Below the pieces are notes generated by a model that did no database searches, was not told where the DNA came from, and worked only from the letters and a program-made list of their open reading frames with translations. Position numbers and translations under genes: made by a program. 64,000 nt of DNA from Sphingorhabdus sp. YGSMI21. Its GTDB lineage: Bacteria; Pseudomonadota; Alphaproteobacteria; Sphingomonadales; Sphingomonadaceae. Position 1 is the stretch's first letter. Each line of letters begins with the position of its first letter. The DNA lies in the NCBI RefSeq assembly GCF_002776575.1, contig NZ_CP022548.1, positions 573,001-637,000 on the forward strand, given 5' to 3'. Of the stretch, positions 18,239 to 27,417 are shown piece by piece.

Positions 18239-18967
18239 ATGAAATCCCCCATGATCACCCCCCTGATCCTCTCCTCCGTCGTCGGCGCCTTTGCCGTTGC
18301 CACCCCGGCAGCCGCGCAGTCCGACTCCCCCTTCACCGGTCCCCGCGCCGAAATCCTGGGCGGCTATGACACGCTGCGTTCGGGCAGTGATGTCGACGTC
18401 GACACCGACAATGACGGCATTTTCGAGAATAATACGCTCGACCAGTCGGTTGACGGTTTCGCCTATGGCGTGGCGCTCGGCTATGACTTCGATGCGGGTC
18501 CTGTGGTCTTCGGTATCGAAGGCGAATATATGGACTCGACCGGCGAGCAGGAAGGCGACGAGGATATCAACGCGCCGTTCGGTTACCGCGTCAATCTGAA
18601 GCGTGACCTCTATCTCGGCGCGCGTATCGGTGCCAAGGTCAGCCCCAACACCCTGCTTTACGCCAAGGGTGGCTATACCAACACCGCCGTTGAATCCCGC
18701 TTCCAGGACCGCGCCGAAGCCGATGGCGTCGATCTCAACTTCGACGACAGCCAGCAGGTTGACGGCTATCGTCTGGGCGCCGGCATCGAGCAGGTGATCG
18801 GCACCGGACGCAATGGCGACGGCTCGGGCGCGTTCGTCAAGCTCGAGTATCGCTATTCCAACTATAGCTCGCTCAAATATAACGACACATTGTTCAACGA
18901 CAACAATGAAATCGGCGTCGACCTCGACCGCCATCAGGTTGTCGCGGGTGTTGGTTTCCGCTTTTAA
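18239..18967 (+). CDS. outer-membrane beta-barrel porin (opacity/OmpA-like)
   Basis: A 242-residue outer-membrane protein with a signal peptide ending at about residue 26 (AAAQ), then alternating amphipathic strands (RAEILGGYDTL, YGVALGYDF, YLGARIGAKV, FVKLEYRYSNY) and the terminal VVAGVGFRF with the C-terminal Phe needed for BAM insertion. This fits an eight-stranded barrel of the opacity-protein family. One early loop, DVDTDNDGIFENN, is acidic and resembles a calcium-binding loop. It is monocistronic, followed by a strong terminator. No transport function can be deduced. Confidence 0.85.
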   Translation: MKSPMITPLILSSVVGAFAVATPAAAQSDSPFTGPRAEILGGYDTLRSGSDVDVDTDNDGIFENNTLDQSVDGFAYGVALGYDFDAGPVVFGIEGEYMDSTGEQEGDEDINAPFGYRVNLKRDLYLGARIGAKVSPNTLLYAKGGYTNTAVESRFQDRAEADGVDLNFDDSQQVDGYRLGAGIEQVIGTGRNGDGSGAFVKLEYRYSNYSSLKYNDTLFNDNNEIGVDLDRHQVVAGVGFRF

Positions 18968-18991
18968 GCTGGAGCTAGGCTAGCGATTGAG

Positions 18992-19032
18992 GGGCGTGCC
19001 GTTCAGTGGACGGCGCGCCCTTTTTTTTTTTG
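18992..19032 (+). terminator. rho-independent terminator of the porin gene
   Basis: An 11-bp GC-rich stem (18992-19002 with 19010-19020, one mismatch-like wobble) and a 7-nt loop are followed by twelve Ts. It begins 24 nt after the porin stop and faces the end of the type IIL enzyme gene on the other strand. Confidence 0.9.
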
Positions 19033-19080
19033 AAAGGCCGGTCAGCGGCGCTAAGTTAGAACTCAGCCACAGTGATTAGT

Positions 19081-22005
19081 TTACGATGCGCGCTCTGCAG
19101 CGGCGCGTTCCTGATTGAGCCGGAACAGGCGCGCGAGCATTTCGTCTTCGGTCAGCACACCAGCGCGCCAGTCGTCGCCCCATCCATAAGCCTCTGCCAC
19201 CGCTTCATCGAGCGCGGCATGAGCATGGTCGAGCCAAGCGGGGCGGGCGTTGTAGAGATTGGTCAGCGTGCGTTTTTTCAGTTCGTTGGCCGCGTCCTCA
19301 TCGACCGGCAATATCCGGTCGGGATAGCCCGGAACCACCTCCGGCTCGCGGCTGACCAGATCGGATGGATTGAGCCAGTTTTCACGCAATTCGTTGAGCC
19401 GCGCCGCCGCCGCCGCAATCGCCTGCGCGCGAGGATCATTGGCATAGTCGGCGGCGGGAATATCGGGGGTCAGGCCTTCCGGGAAAGGGAAGGTTAAATA
19501 AACAGACTTTGTTGCATAAGTTGGGTCGTTGCCTGCACCGATCCAAGAACAGTATTCAAGGGTCCAAACTTCGTGAAAGATAGATGAAAGCAATCCAAGA
19601 GATAGACAATCATCCTTTGGGAAAACTACCAATTTTTGGTTGGGTAAAAAGGCCGAATCCATAAAACAGAAGACACGGGTGCTGGACACCATTGGAGTCA
19701 CTATGAATTGCGACAAGCCCGCCAATGCTCGCCTCATTCCTGGCCTTGCTTCGGCGTGTATCCACCACCTTTCTCGGTGATTCCGACGACGAACTTCGAA
19801 TTTTCCATCATCGCCTACCCGCTGTCGATAAGGCTTTATTTCACTACGAGCGTACTCAAAAGGCGCTTCATACAGAGCCGCCTCGTTTTCGGTGAGACTG
19901 GTACCGAAATCAACAAGCCACTTGCGATCTCCTCGCTGGAGCAAATCTTGTCCATTGGCTGTCAGCTTAATCACATCTTTGTTGATATGCCCAGCTACAT
20001 TTGTTGGAGCCAACAGCCAACTGATTGCTTTCTGTTCTTCAACTTCAAATGGACCGTTCAAATATGTTCCCGTAAAAGAAGTTCCGTTATTGGGTTTCAA
20101 GGTCATCGGCAGAGGCTGAGAGAATTGGCTTAACGATGAGGTGATGGCTTCGACTATTTCACCATTCAACCTTTTGGGTAACGGGTTCGCTGAAACGCAT
20201 ATCAAAGAAACTCGAACAGACGCTCCGTTAACGATCCACGGTTCGTCGGACCATGCTTCGAATATCTCAGCTTTTTGGCATAATAGCTCAAGTACGCGCC
20301 TGTCTGCGCCACTTCGAACAGCGTTTGTAGTAACAAGGCCAACACGCTGAACAGACTTGCGTTGGAGCGAATGTTTTGCTCGTTCCAACCAGTAACAAAC
20401 AAGATTAGCTCCGCCCGGGACTAAGCCGGAATAGGCGTCGCGTAGAGCTTTCGTATATTGTTCACCAAGCTCCCTTATCATCTTCTTGTCGCCCAGAAAC
20501 GGCGGGTTTCCCACCACCACATCCGCTTCCGGCCATTCAGCCCGCATCGGATTGCCGTCACGATCAATCGTCAGGACCGCGTCGCGATTTTCAATCGTTC
20601 CCAATCGCCGCAGGATCGGGTTTTTCGCCGCCGCAAAGCCGTTGCGCCGCATCCACTGGATTTCGCCGATCCAGACCGATACCCGCGCCAGTTCGGCAGC
20701 ATAGGGGTTGAGTTCGATGCCCAGCACCGATTCCGGTCCGACGCGCGGGAATTCGCGGGTCAGCCCGAGCACTTCCGCTTCCAGATTGGCCTTATGCTCG
20801 ATATCTTTCAGCGACAGCAACGCAACATAGAGGAAATTGCCCGAACCGCAGGCGGGATCGAGCACCCGAAATGCGGTCAGCCGGGTTAGAAAATCACGAT
20901 GGATCGTTGCCGCCTCGTTCAGCGCCTTCGTCCGCTTGGCCAGTTCCTTGCCACGCAGCAATTTCTCTGCCGTCGCCTTCGGGGCCTTGTCGATCAGCGC
21001 TTCCATCCGGGTGCGCGCTTCGTCCCATTCTGCTTCCAGCGGGCGGATGATGACCGGCTCGACGATCTGCATGATCTTTGCCCTGTCGGTATAGTGGGCG
21101 CCCAACTGGCTGCGCTTGGCCGGATCAAGACCGCGCTCGAACAAGGTGCCGAGGATCGACGGATCAACCTCTGACCAGTCAAGATGTGCTGCGGTCCGCA
21201 GATTGTCGATATCCGCCTGTTTCAGCGGCAGCGCCTCGTCGGAATCAAACAGCCCGCCGTTGAACCAGTCAATCTTGGTAAAGCCGATACTGCCACCGGG
21301 TTCGGCCATTGCGCGGAACAGCTGGCTGGCATTTTCGGCAAATCGGTCCGGATGCGAGCCGCTGGCTTCGAGCATCTTGGTGAACATATGGTCCGGCAGC
21401 AGGCCAACATCTTCGGCGAACATGCAAAAGACCAGCCGGTTGACGAAATGCGCGACATCATGCGGTAAATGGCCCCGGTCGCGGAGACGCTGGGCCAGTT
21501 CGGCAAATTCACGCGCGGCAAGCTCGGTCAGCATTTGCCGGGTCTTGCTGGGTTTCAGCTCCTCCGGATCGGTGAAGCATTTTTTCAGCAGATCGCGCGT
21601 CGCGGCATCGGCCAATTCGTCGAGCGTAAATTCATGCACTTCCTGCACCGTGTTGGTCCAGTTGGTGTGGATGCGGAACCGGTCCATGTCCGACACAATC
21701 AGCAGCGGCGGATTTTCCAGCGCGATGGCATATTGCTGCAATTGCGCGAAGGCAGCGTCGAGATCCTTGCGCTTGCCCTTATATTCCCAGCCGAAACAGC
21801 CCTTGCGCCAGACGTCGGCCCAGCCGCCACCGCCACCGGTTTTCGATGCGCCTTTTTCGAAGGTGAACCAGTCGCCCCTTGGATCGGCGGTCGCGGGATC
21901 GGCTAGGTCGAGCAATGCACATAAGTCATTGAAATGGCTCTGCGCTGCGGCGCTTTCCTTTAGCTCGCTGCTACGCCATTTTGATATGAATTCATGCGGT
22001 GTCAT
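19081..22005 (-). CDS. type IIL restriction-modification enzyme (MmeI-like)
   Basis: A single 974-residue chain with nuclease, methylase and specificity parts. The N-terminal nuclease motif is D64-X9-E74-Y-K76, the same spacing as in MmeI. The methylase has GAHYT (302-306), motif I DPACGSGNF (383-391) and motif IV NPPF (500-503) of a gamma-type N6-adenine methylase. The C-terminal half, about 620-870, should hold the target-recognition domain. The start at 22005 (MTPHEF) fits the family; a longer frame to 22074 does not. No separate R or M gene is nearby, as expected for type IIL. DNA for residues about 515-840 is much richer in AT. Confidence 0.88.
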   Translation of the reverse strand: MTPHEFISKWRSSELKESAAAQSHFNDLCALLDLADPATADPRGDWFTFEKGASKTGGGGGWADVWRKGCFGWEYKGKRKDLDAAFAQLQQYAIALENPPLLIVSDMDRFRIHTNWTNTVQEVHEFTLDELADAATRDLLKKCFTDPEELKPSKTRQMLTELAAREFAELAQRLRDRGHLPHDVAHFVNRLVFCMFAEDVGLLPDHMFTKMLEASGSHPDRFAENASQLFRAMAEPGGSIGFTKIDWFNGGLFDSDEALPLKQADIDNLRTAAHLDWSEVDPSILGTLFERGLDPAKRSQLGAHYTDRAKIMQIVEPVIIRPLEAEWDEARTRMEALIDKAPKATAEKLLRGKELAKRTKALNEAATIHRDFLTRLTAFRVLDPACGSGNFLYVALLSLKDIEHKANLEAEVLGLTREFPRVGPESVLGIELNPYAAELARVSVWIGEIQWMRRNGFAAAKNPILRRLGTIENRDAVLTIDRDGNPMRAEWPEADVVVGNPPFLGDKKMIRELGEQYTKALRDAYSGLVPGGANLVCYWLERAKHSLQRKSVQRVGLVTTNAVRSGADRRVLELLCQKAEIFEAWSDEPWIVNGASVRVSLICVSANPLPKRLNGEIVEAITSSLSQFSQPLPMTLKPNNGTSFTGTYLNGPFEVEEQKAISWLLAPTNVAGHINKDVIKLTANGQDLLQRGDRKWLVDFGTSLTENEAALYEAPFEYARSEIKPYRQRVGDDGKFEVRRRNHRERWWIHAEARPGMRRALAGLSQFIVTPMVSSTRVFCFMDSAFLPNQKLVVFPKDDCLSLGLLSSIFHEVWTLEYCSWIGAGNDPTYATKSVYLTFPFPEGLTPDIPAADYANDPRAQAIAAAAARLNELRENWLNPSDLVSREPEVVPGYPDRILPVDEDAANELKKRTLTNLYNARPAWLDHAHAALDEAVAEAYGWGDDWRAGVLTEDEMLARLFRLNQERAAAERAS

Positions 22006-22247
22006 CGTTTCCAGCTTAACCAGAGTTGATCGGCCAAGTCGAATATTATCGGCAGGGCAGACCGATTTGAACAACCTGATATCGGTTATAGAAAACAGGG
22101 CTTGTGGTGACAGTTTTCCATTACCAAAACAGGTTTCTAGGTGCTTCGAATGGTAGCAGAATCAGAGGGCCATCAACGATAACGTCATTGCCTCCGGTGC
22201 ACCCTCACCCAGCTCCGACTAGGTAGCAAGCTGCCAAGTCTGCACAG

Positions 22248-22269
22248 CCCTCTCCCTCAAGGGAGAGGG
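22248..22269. repeat. GGGAGAGG palindrome, copy 1
   Basis: A perfect 10-bp inverted repeat, CCCTCTCCCT with AGGGAGAGGG, around a CA dinucleotide. A related palindrome lies at 32856-32879. It directly follows the M3 peptidase terminator on the minus strand, so the two hairpins stand in tandem. Confidence 0.7.
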
Positions 22270-22271
22270 AC

Positions 22272-22301
22272 AAAAAAAGGGGAGCGCAATCGCACTCCCC
22301 T
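22272..22301 (-). terminator. rho-independent terminator of the M3 peptidase gene
   Basis: Read on the minus strand, GGGGAGTGC...GCGCTCCCC forms a stem of about nine pairs (one mismatch) with a 4-nt loop, followed by seven Us. It lies about 55 nt after the peptidase stop. Confidence 0.85.
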
Positions 22302-22354
22302 CTCCTAACTTTATCCGGACAACCGCGACTCCATTCACCGCGTCGCCCTCGACC

Positions 22355-24550
22355 TCACTCACCCGGTACAGGAAAACCGCGCTTCTTGAGGATATATTTG
22401 ACCTCCGGATCGCGGCCGCGGAATTCGCGATAGGCTTCGGCGCGGTCGGTTTCATTACCCGTGCTCAGGATGACGGAGCGGAAGCGCTCGGCGGTTTCGG
22501 CATCCCAGGGGCTGCCGGCTTCCTCGAACGCGGCCCAGGTGTCGGCATCCATCGTTTCCGACCAGAGATAGCTGTAATAGCCCGCCGAATAGGCGTCTGA
22601 AGAGAAGAGATGGTTGAACTGCGGCAGGCGGTGCCGCATCACGATTTCCTTCGGCATGCCGATTTCGGCCAGTGTCTCGCGCTCGAACGCGTCCGGATCG
22701 GTGACCGGGGTTTCGCGGTTGTGCAGCTTCATGTCGACAATCGCGCTCGACAGATATTCGACCGTGGAGAAACCTTCGTTGAAGGTTTTCGACTTGTTGA
22801 TCTTGTCGACCAGTGCCTGCGGCATCGGCTCTCCGGTGTCGGCATGTTTCGCATAATTGTCGAGAATATAGCGGGTCAGCAGCCAGTTCTCGTTCACCTG
22901 GCTGGGATATTCGACGAAATCGCGCGGCGTGCCGGCGAGGCCCGGATAGGTGATGTCATAGTTGAGATAATGCAGCGCGTGACCGAATTCGTGGAACAGG
23001 GTCGAGGCATCGTCGAGGCTGATCAGCGTCGGCTGTCCGTCGCCGCCCTTGACGAAATTATTGTTGTTCGAGGCCAGAACATAGCGGTTCTTGCCGCCCA
23101 GATCATGCTGGCTGCGATAGGTGGTCATCCATGCGCCCGACCGCTTTCCCTCGCGGGCATAATTGTCGAGATAGAAGAGACCGACCAGCTTGTCGCCGCG
23201 CTTCACCTCGAAGGTGCGCACTTCGGGATCGAAGACCGGAACGCTGCCGGTATTTTCGGTGAAGGTCATGCCGTACAGCTTGCCCGCAGCATCGAACATC
23301 GCGTCGACCATATTGTCGAGCTTGAAATAGGGTTTGATCTCGGCCGCATCGAGGTCATATTTCGCCTTGCGGACCTTCTCCGCATAGAAGCGATAGTCCC
23401 AGGGCGCGATGGTGATGCCGGCGCCTTCCGCGTCAGCCACCGCCTGCATGTCGGCGACTTCTTCCTTCACCCGGGCGACAGCCGCGGGCCAGACCTTCAT
23501 CATCAGCTCCATCGCGGCATCCGGATCCTTCGCCATCGTGTCGGCCATGCGATAATGGGCGTGGGTCTTGAACCCGAGCAGCTTGGCGCGGTCGGCGCGG
23601 ATCTTCAGGATCTTGGCGATGGTCGCGTTGGTATCATTCTCGCCGCCATTGTCACCGCGGTTGATATAGGCGTTGTAGACCTTTTCGCGCAGATCGCGAC
23701 GGGTCGAGTTCTGCAGGAAGGGCTGCATCACCGAACGGGTGTTTTTCAGCGCCCAGCCCGGCTTGCCCTGCGCTTCGGCAGCGGCCTTGATCGACGCGAC
23801 AAAGCTGGCGGGCAGACCGGCCAGATCGGCTTCGTCGGTCAGATAGATATAGGTTTCCTCGTCAGCGAGCACCTTGTTGGAAAAATCGTTGAACGCTTTC
23901 GACAATTCGGTGTTCAGCGCGATCAGCTTTTCCTTGTCCGCGCCTTCGAGCAAGGCGCCGTTGCGCACCAGCTGTTCGTAATTGCGCTCGACGAGACGCA
24001 GCTGCTGCGGGTCGAGACCGGCGGTTTCGCGGTTGTCATAGACCGTCTTGGTCTTTTCCAGCAATTTGGGATCGAGGGTCAGCGCGTCGAAGAAAGCCGA
24101 CACCTTCGGCAGCCACTCGCCCTGGATTTTGCGGATTTCCTCGTTCGACAGGTTGCTGCTGTGAACGCCCCAGATTGCGAACAATTCATTCGCGTCATTT
24201 CCGGCCAGTTCCATCGGCAGGGTGAAATTTTCAAAGGTCGCGGGCGCGGGATTGTCGCGGATTGCGACCACCTCGGCCTTGACCTTGTCCATCGTCGCCT
24301 GGAAAGCGGCGGGGAAGTCGGAGACCTGGATCTTGTCCCAGGCCGGCACGCCGTCATAGGGACCGGTCCAGGGCTGGAGCACGCTATTCCCGCTGATATC
24401 GGTGGGGGCAGATTGCATCGCGCTCATTTTGTTCAATTCGGCTGTTGTCATTTTTTTTCCATGATCGTCGGCGAGAGCGGGGGTCGCGCCAATCAGCGCG
24501 GCGCTGGACACGCCCAGAAAGATTTTACGGGTGGATATCGTGAATCGCAT
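22355..24550 (-). CDS. exported M3-family metallopeptidase (dipeptidyl carboxypeptidase type)
   Basis: A 731-residue zinc oligopeptidase of the thimet/Dcp family (M3), with the active site HEFGHALHYLNYD and the C-terminal SDAYSAGYYSYLWSE signature that binds the peptide end. A signal peptide ends at PALA-DD near residue 26, so this is probably a periplasmic Dcp that removes dipeptides. The start at 24550 is chosen for the signal peptide and GGAGAA upstream; the open frame continues to 24976 only by running under the phosphodiesterase gene. A terminator follows. Monocistronic. Confidence 0.92.
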   Translation of the reverse strand: MRFTISTRKIFLGVSSAALIGATPALADDHGKKMTTAELNKMSAMQSAPTDISGNSVLQPWTGPYDGVPAWDKIQVSDFPAAFQATMDKVKAEVVAIRDNPAPATFENFTLPMELAGNDANELFAIWGVHSSNLSNEEIRKIQGEWLPKVSAFFDALTLDPKLLEKTKTVYDNRETAGLDPQQLRLVERNYEQLVRNGALLEGADKEKLIALNTELSKAFNDFSNKVLADEETYIYLTDEADLAGLPASFVASIKAAAEAQGKPGWALKNTRSVMQPFLQNSTRRDLREKVYNAYINRGDNGGENDTNATIAKILKIRADRAKLLGFKTHAHYRMADTMAKDPDAAMELMMKVWPAAVARVKEEVADMQAVADAEGAGITIAPWDYRFYAEKVRKAKYDLDAAEIKPYFKLDNMVDAMFDAAGKLYGMTFTENTGSVPVFDPEVRTFEVKRGDKLVGLFYLDNYAREGKRSGAWMTTYRSQHDLGGKNRYVLASNNNNFVKGGDGQPTLISLDDASTLFHEFGHALHYLNYDITYPGLAGTPRDFVEYPSQVNENWLLTRYILDNYAKHADTGEPMPQALVDKINKSKTFNEGFSTVEYLSSAIVDMKLHNRETPVTDPDAFERETLAEIGMPKEIVMRHRLPQFNHLFSSDAYSAGYYSYLWSETMDADTWAAFEEAGSPWDAETAERFRSVILSTGNETDRAEAYREFRGRDPEVKYILKKRGFPVPGE

Positions 24551-24720
24551 GTATTTTTCTCCAAATAGGGACCCGCTCTCGCGGATCTCGCAAAAGCACC
24601 TGATGTGTATTTGGGACCGGTCTAGCCAAAGCGAAGCGGAAACGCAAAAAAGGTTGCGTTGGAAATCAATTATTAGACGAACGGCTATTAGCTGTCGATG
24701 AACGACATCGGGAAATATGG

Positions 24721-25569
24721 CTATTCCGGTCTCTCGGCGAGCAGGGCGCGGACAAGCGGCTGCAGATTCTCGTCGTAGCGGGCGAGCATGACATGTTCTT
24801 CGGCATTTTCGAAATGGCTGACCAGCTGGCGGCCGTTCCAGTAATGCAGCGCGATCGCCGGCGGGTCGGCAACGATCATGTTGCGGCCATCGGGACGTTC
24901 CGGATCGATCGGATTGAGATCCAGCGCCACCTGCGGCGCGGTAGAGGCGCAGATAGCCAGACTGATATCGCCCCACCAGGTTGAAATATTGCGGTGCAGA
25001 TGGCCGGTGATCATGCCCTTGACCTGATCATGGCCAGCGACTGTATCCGCGAGCCGCGTGACCCAGGGCTCGTCGGGGTGGGTGGTCATCCACTCTATGC
25101 CGCTTTCGACCGGTGGATGGTGGAGAATAAGGATTACCGGCTTGTCCTGTTGCTCCGATAATCTAGCGGAAAGCCAGGCGGCGCGGGTTTCGCAGAAAGC
25201 GCCGCCGTGACGCCCCTCCTCCAGCGTGTCGAGAAACAGCAGGCGGAGTTCGGGCGTATCGACCTCATATTGCACAAAGCCGTCGGGAGCGGGGACATCG
25301 GGAAACTGCTTGTGGAACGGCGCCCGCAAATCGTGGTTGCCGAGACACATGTGGACCGGGAAAGGCACCACGGACAGGGCATTTTGCAGCCGCTGGTAGC
25401 TTTCCTGATCGCCGCGGTCGACGAGATCGCCGGTTGCCAGCAACAGGTCGGGCTGCGGAGTCATCGCGCAAATCATCTTGATCGCCTGGTCGAGCCGCTT
25501 GCGGTTGAATTCTGCCGGATTGTCCGGGTCAAAGCCCAGGTGAATATCCGTGATCTGCGCCATCAGCAT
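24721..25569 (-). CDS. class III cyclic-nucleotide phosphodiesterase-like metallophosphoesterase
   Basis: A 282-residue calcineurin-fold phosphoesterase with all metal motifs: D-x-H in QITDIHLGF, GD in LLATGDLVDRGD, GNHD in CLGNHDLR, the H-H pair in LILHHPP and GHxH in ITGHLHRN. The layout matches CpdA/GpdQ enzymes, which hydrolyse cAMP or glycerophosphodiesters. GGGGAGGG lies about 7 nt before the ATG. It starts 27 nt after the decaheme cytochrome stop, same strand, and so is probably the last gene of an operon whose first product carries two cyclic-nucleotide-binding domains. cAMP as substrate is inferred. Confidence 0.85.
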   Translation of the reverse strand: MLMAQITDIHLGFDPDNPAEFNRKRLDQAIKMICAMTPQPDLLLATGDLVDRGDQESYQRLQNALSVVPFPVHMCLGNHDLRAPFHKQFPDVPAPDGFVQYEVDTPELRLLFLDTLEEGRHGGAFCETRAAWLSARLSEQQDKPVILILHHPPVESGIEWMTTHPDEPWVTRLADTVAGHDQVKGMITGHLHRNISTWWGDISLAICASTAPQVALDLNPIDPERPDGRNMIVADPPAIALHYWNGRQLVSHFENAEEHVMLARYDENLQPLVRALLAERPE

Positions 25570-25596
25570 GGACGCCCTCCCCTTTTTCCCTCTGCC

Positions 25597-27402
25597 CTAT
25601 TGCCGGGCAATCTGTTTCTCCGGCTTTGTCTGTTTGTCTTTCTGCTGTTCCTTGATCAGCCAGGGCGCTCCGTCGTCGGCATGATAGTCATGGCACATCG
25701 CGCAGGTCGACGGCACATCCGACGCCTGCTGGAATTCGCCGCCATGACATTCGCGGCAGGTCTTGATGCCCGGCAGCAGCAGATCGGTGGCCTGTTTGGA
25801 CGCCGGTGCATTATGACAGCTTTCGCAAGTCTCTTCTTTGTGCGCGTCATGGCTGAACCAGCCCTTGTGCATATAGCGGTCGGTCTGGGTCACCGGCTTG
25901 ATGCCATAATCGACCCGCCCGCGCGCGGTTGGCGGGGTCACGCCGTGACAGTCGAAACAGGCACCGCCGCGCGAGAATACCTCGCTGATCGCCAGATTGG
26001 CGCGGCTCGGGCGGAAGCGGACGGCGCGGGCATAGTCGCTGGCGACGCGGATGTTGTTGCTCTCGCCCGGACGGCGGCGCGCCATCCCGCCAAGATTGAT
26101 CGGCCGGGCTGGCCCGGTGGACCGATAATAGGCCCTGAGATCGGCCTGGACCATCGCCGGTTCGCCATGGCGCAGGGTCCGCACCGTCCCGCCGATTTCG
26201 TCAAAGGCGAGGCTGTGGCACATGCTGCAGTCTTCCTTCATGTCGACCGGTTCGAAGCGCACGCCCTTGGGATCGGGCGTGTGGCAGTCCTTGCAGACGA
26301 GCGAAGGGCCGAATCCAAAGTCGGCCGCCAGACGCCGGCCCATTTGCGCGACACCGCCGGTCTTCGACAAATGCAGGTCGTGGGGAAATTTCAGCCCGTT
26401 ATTCTCGGTCGGCTTGTCATCGAGCGAGACACGTTTGCGCGGCGGATTCTTGCCGCCCGGACTGACCAGCACGGCGGGCCGGAATTGCGGATGTTCGATG
26501 CCGAAGTCCGACGCATTTTCCAATTTTGTGTCGGTCAACCGCGTGTCCATCCCATTGTGGCAATCCGCGCAGAATTTTTGCGCAGTGGGTTCCATAGCAC
26601 CGGCCCCCTCATGCTCGCTGTGACATTCGACACACCTGCCCGGCGGCTTGTTGAACGCCGAGGCGAAAGCGGCGCCGATCTTGCCGAAACCTTCCGGCTC
26701 GCCACGCGCGGTCAGCAGCCGCGGCTTGGCGGCATGGTCGTGGGCGTCATCCTCGTGACAGGTGAGACAGGTCTTGTCCTGCACCGTGACAAAGGCGTCG
26801 ACATGACAGGCCTGGCAATCCTGCTCCAGCCCGTGATGGGCGCTGCTCAGCGCGCCGGCCGACCACATGGTGTCGGCGTGGAACTGGTCGGGCCGCTCCT
26901 CGACTCCGCGCCAGGTGGCCCAGGTGTAGATCGGCCAGACCAGAAAAGCCGCCAGTACCAGCGCGATGAAGCCCCAGGCGCTGACCCTTTTGCCGGGCAG
27001 CAACCCCTTGAGCGTGTAGAGCGACGTTTCACTGCGCGCTTCGGCAGAATCGGACAAGGCCTCGACCCGCTTTACGGTCAGGACAATATCATCGCCCTCC
27101 TCGCTGACGACGATGACATGGCCGCCGAAACCGATTTCCGCGCCGGCGGACGGATCAATAGTGACAGAGATCCGGTGCTTGCCGTCGAGCGTAAAATTCT
27201 GCCCCGACGTGCTTTCGACAATGATCTGCCCATCATCGCGCCTGCGGATGACAGCGTGATGCGGATTGACCGCGAGATCGGGCAAATGAATCGCATTTTC
27301 GGTGCTGCGGCCGACGCCGATTTCATCCGTCGCAAAGGGCTTGGACCGGGTGATATCCCGGCCGGCGGCAGTGGTCGTGATCTGGCGAACAATGAAGGTC
27401 AT
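25597..27402 (-). CDS. FHA-domain, membrane-anchored decaheme cytochrome c
   Basis: A 601-residue protein with an N-terminal FHA domain (about 26-95; VGRSTENAIHLPDLAVNPHHAVI), one membrane helix (about 142-164) and a long C-terminal region with ten CXXCH haem sites starting at 196, 212, 257, 278, 370, 392, 482, 526, 549 and 567. FHA domains bind phosphothreonine peptides; c-haems are attached in the periplasm, so FHA should be cytoplasmic and the haems periplasmic. A basic KGLLPGKR before the helix supports that topology. GGAGAG lies 6 nt before the ATG. It sits 15 nt after the b-type membrane gene. I know of no named family with this architecture. Confidence 0.88.
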   Translation of the reverse strand: MTFIVRQITTTAAGRDITRSKPFATDEIGVGRSTENAIHLPDLAVNPHHAVIRRRDDGQIIVESTSGQNFTLDGKHRISVTIDPSAGAEIGFGGHVIVVSEEGDDIVLTVKRVEALSDSAEARSETSLYTLKGLLPGKRVSAWGFIALVLAAFLVWPIYTWATWRGVEERPDQFHADTMWSAGALSSAHHGLEQDCQACHVDAFVTVQDKTCLTCHEDDAHDHAAKPRLLTARGEPEGFGKIGAAFASAFNKPPGRCVECHSEHEGAGAMEPTAQKFCADCHNGMDTRLTDTKLENASDFGIEHPQFRPAVLVSPGGKNPPRKRVSLDDKPTENNGLKFPHDLHLSKTGGVAQMGRRLAADFGFGPSLVCKDCHTPDPKGVRFEPVDMKEDCSMCHSLAFDEIGGTVRTLRHGEPAMVQADLRAYYRSTGPARPINLGGMARRRPGESNNIRVASDYARAVRFRPSRANLAISEVFSRGGACFDCHGVTPPTARGRVDYGIKPVTQTDRYMHKGWFSHDAHKEETCESCHNAPASKQATDLLLPGIKTCRECHGGEFQQASDVPSTCAMCHDYHADDGAPWLIKEQQKDKQTKPEKQIARQ

Positions 27403-27417
27403 ATCGGGCTCTCCATC

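Noticed and set aside
22619..24568. Long plus-strand open frame (652 codons) opposite the M3 peptidase gene
   Set aside because: It is a codon-bias shadow of the peptidase gene; the product is rich in Arg, Asp and His with no recognisable domain, and the peptidase motifs on the other strand are clear.
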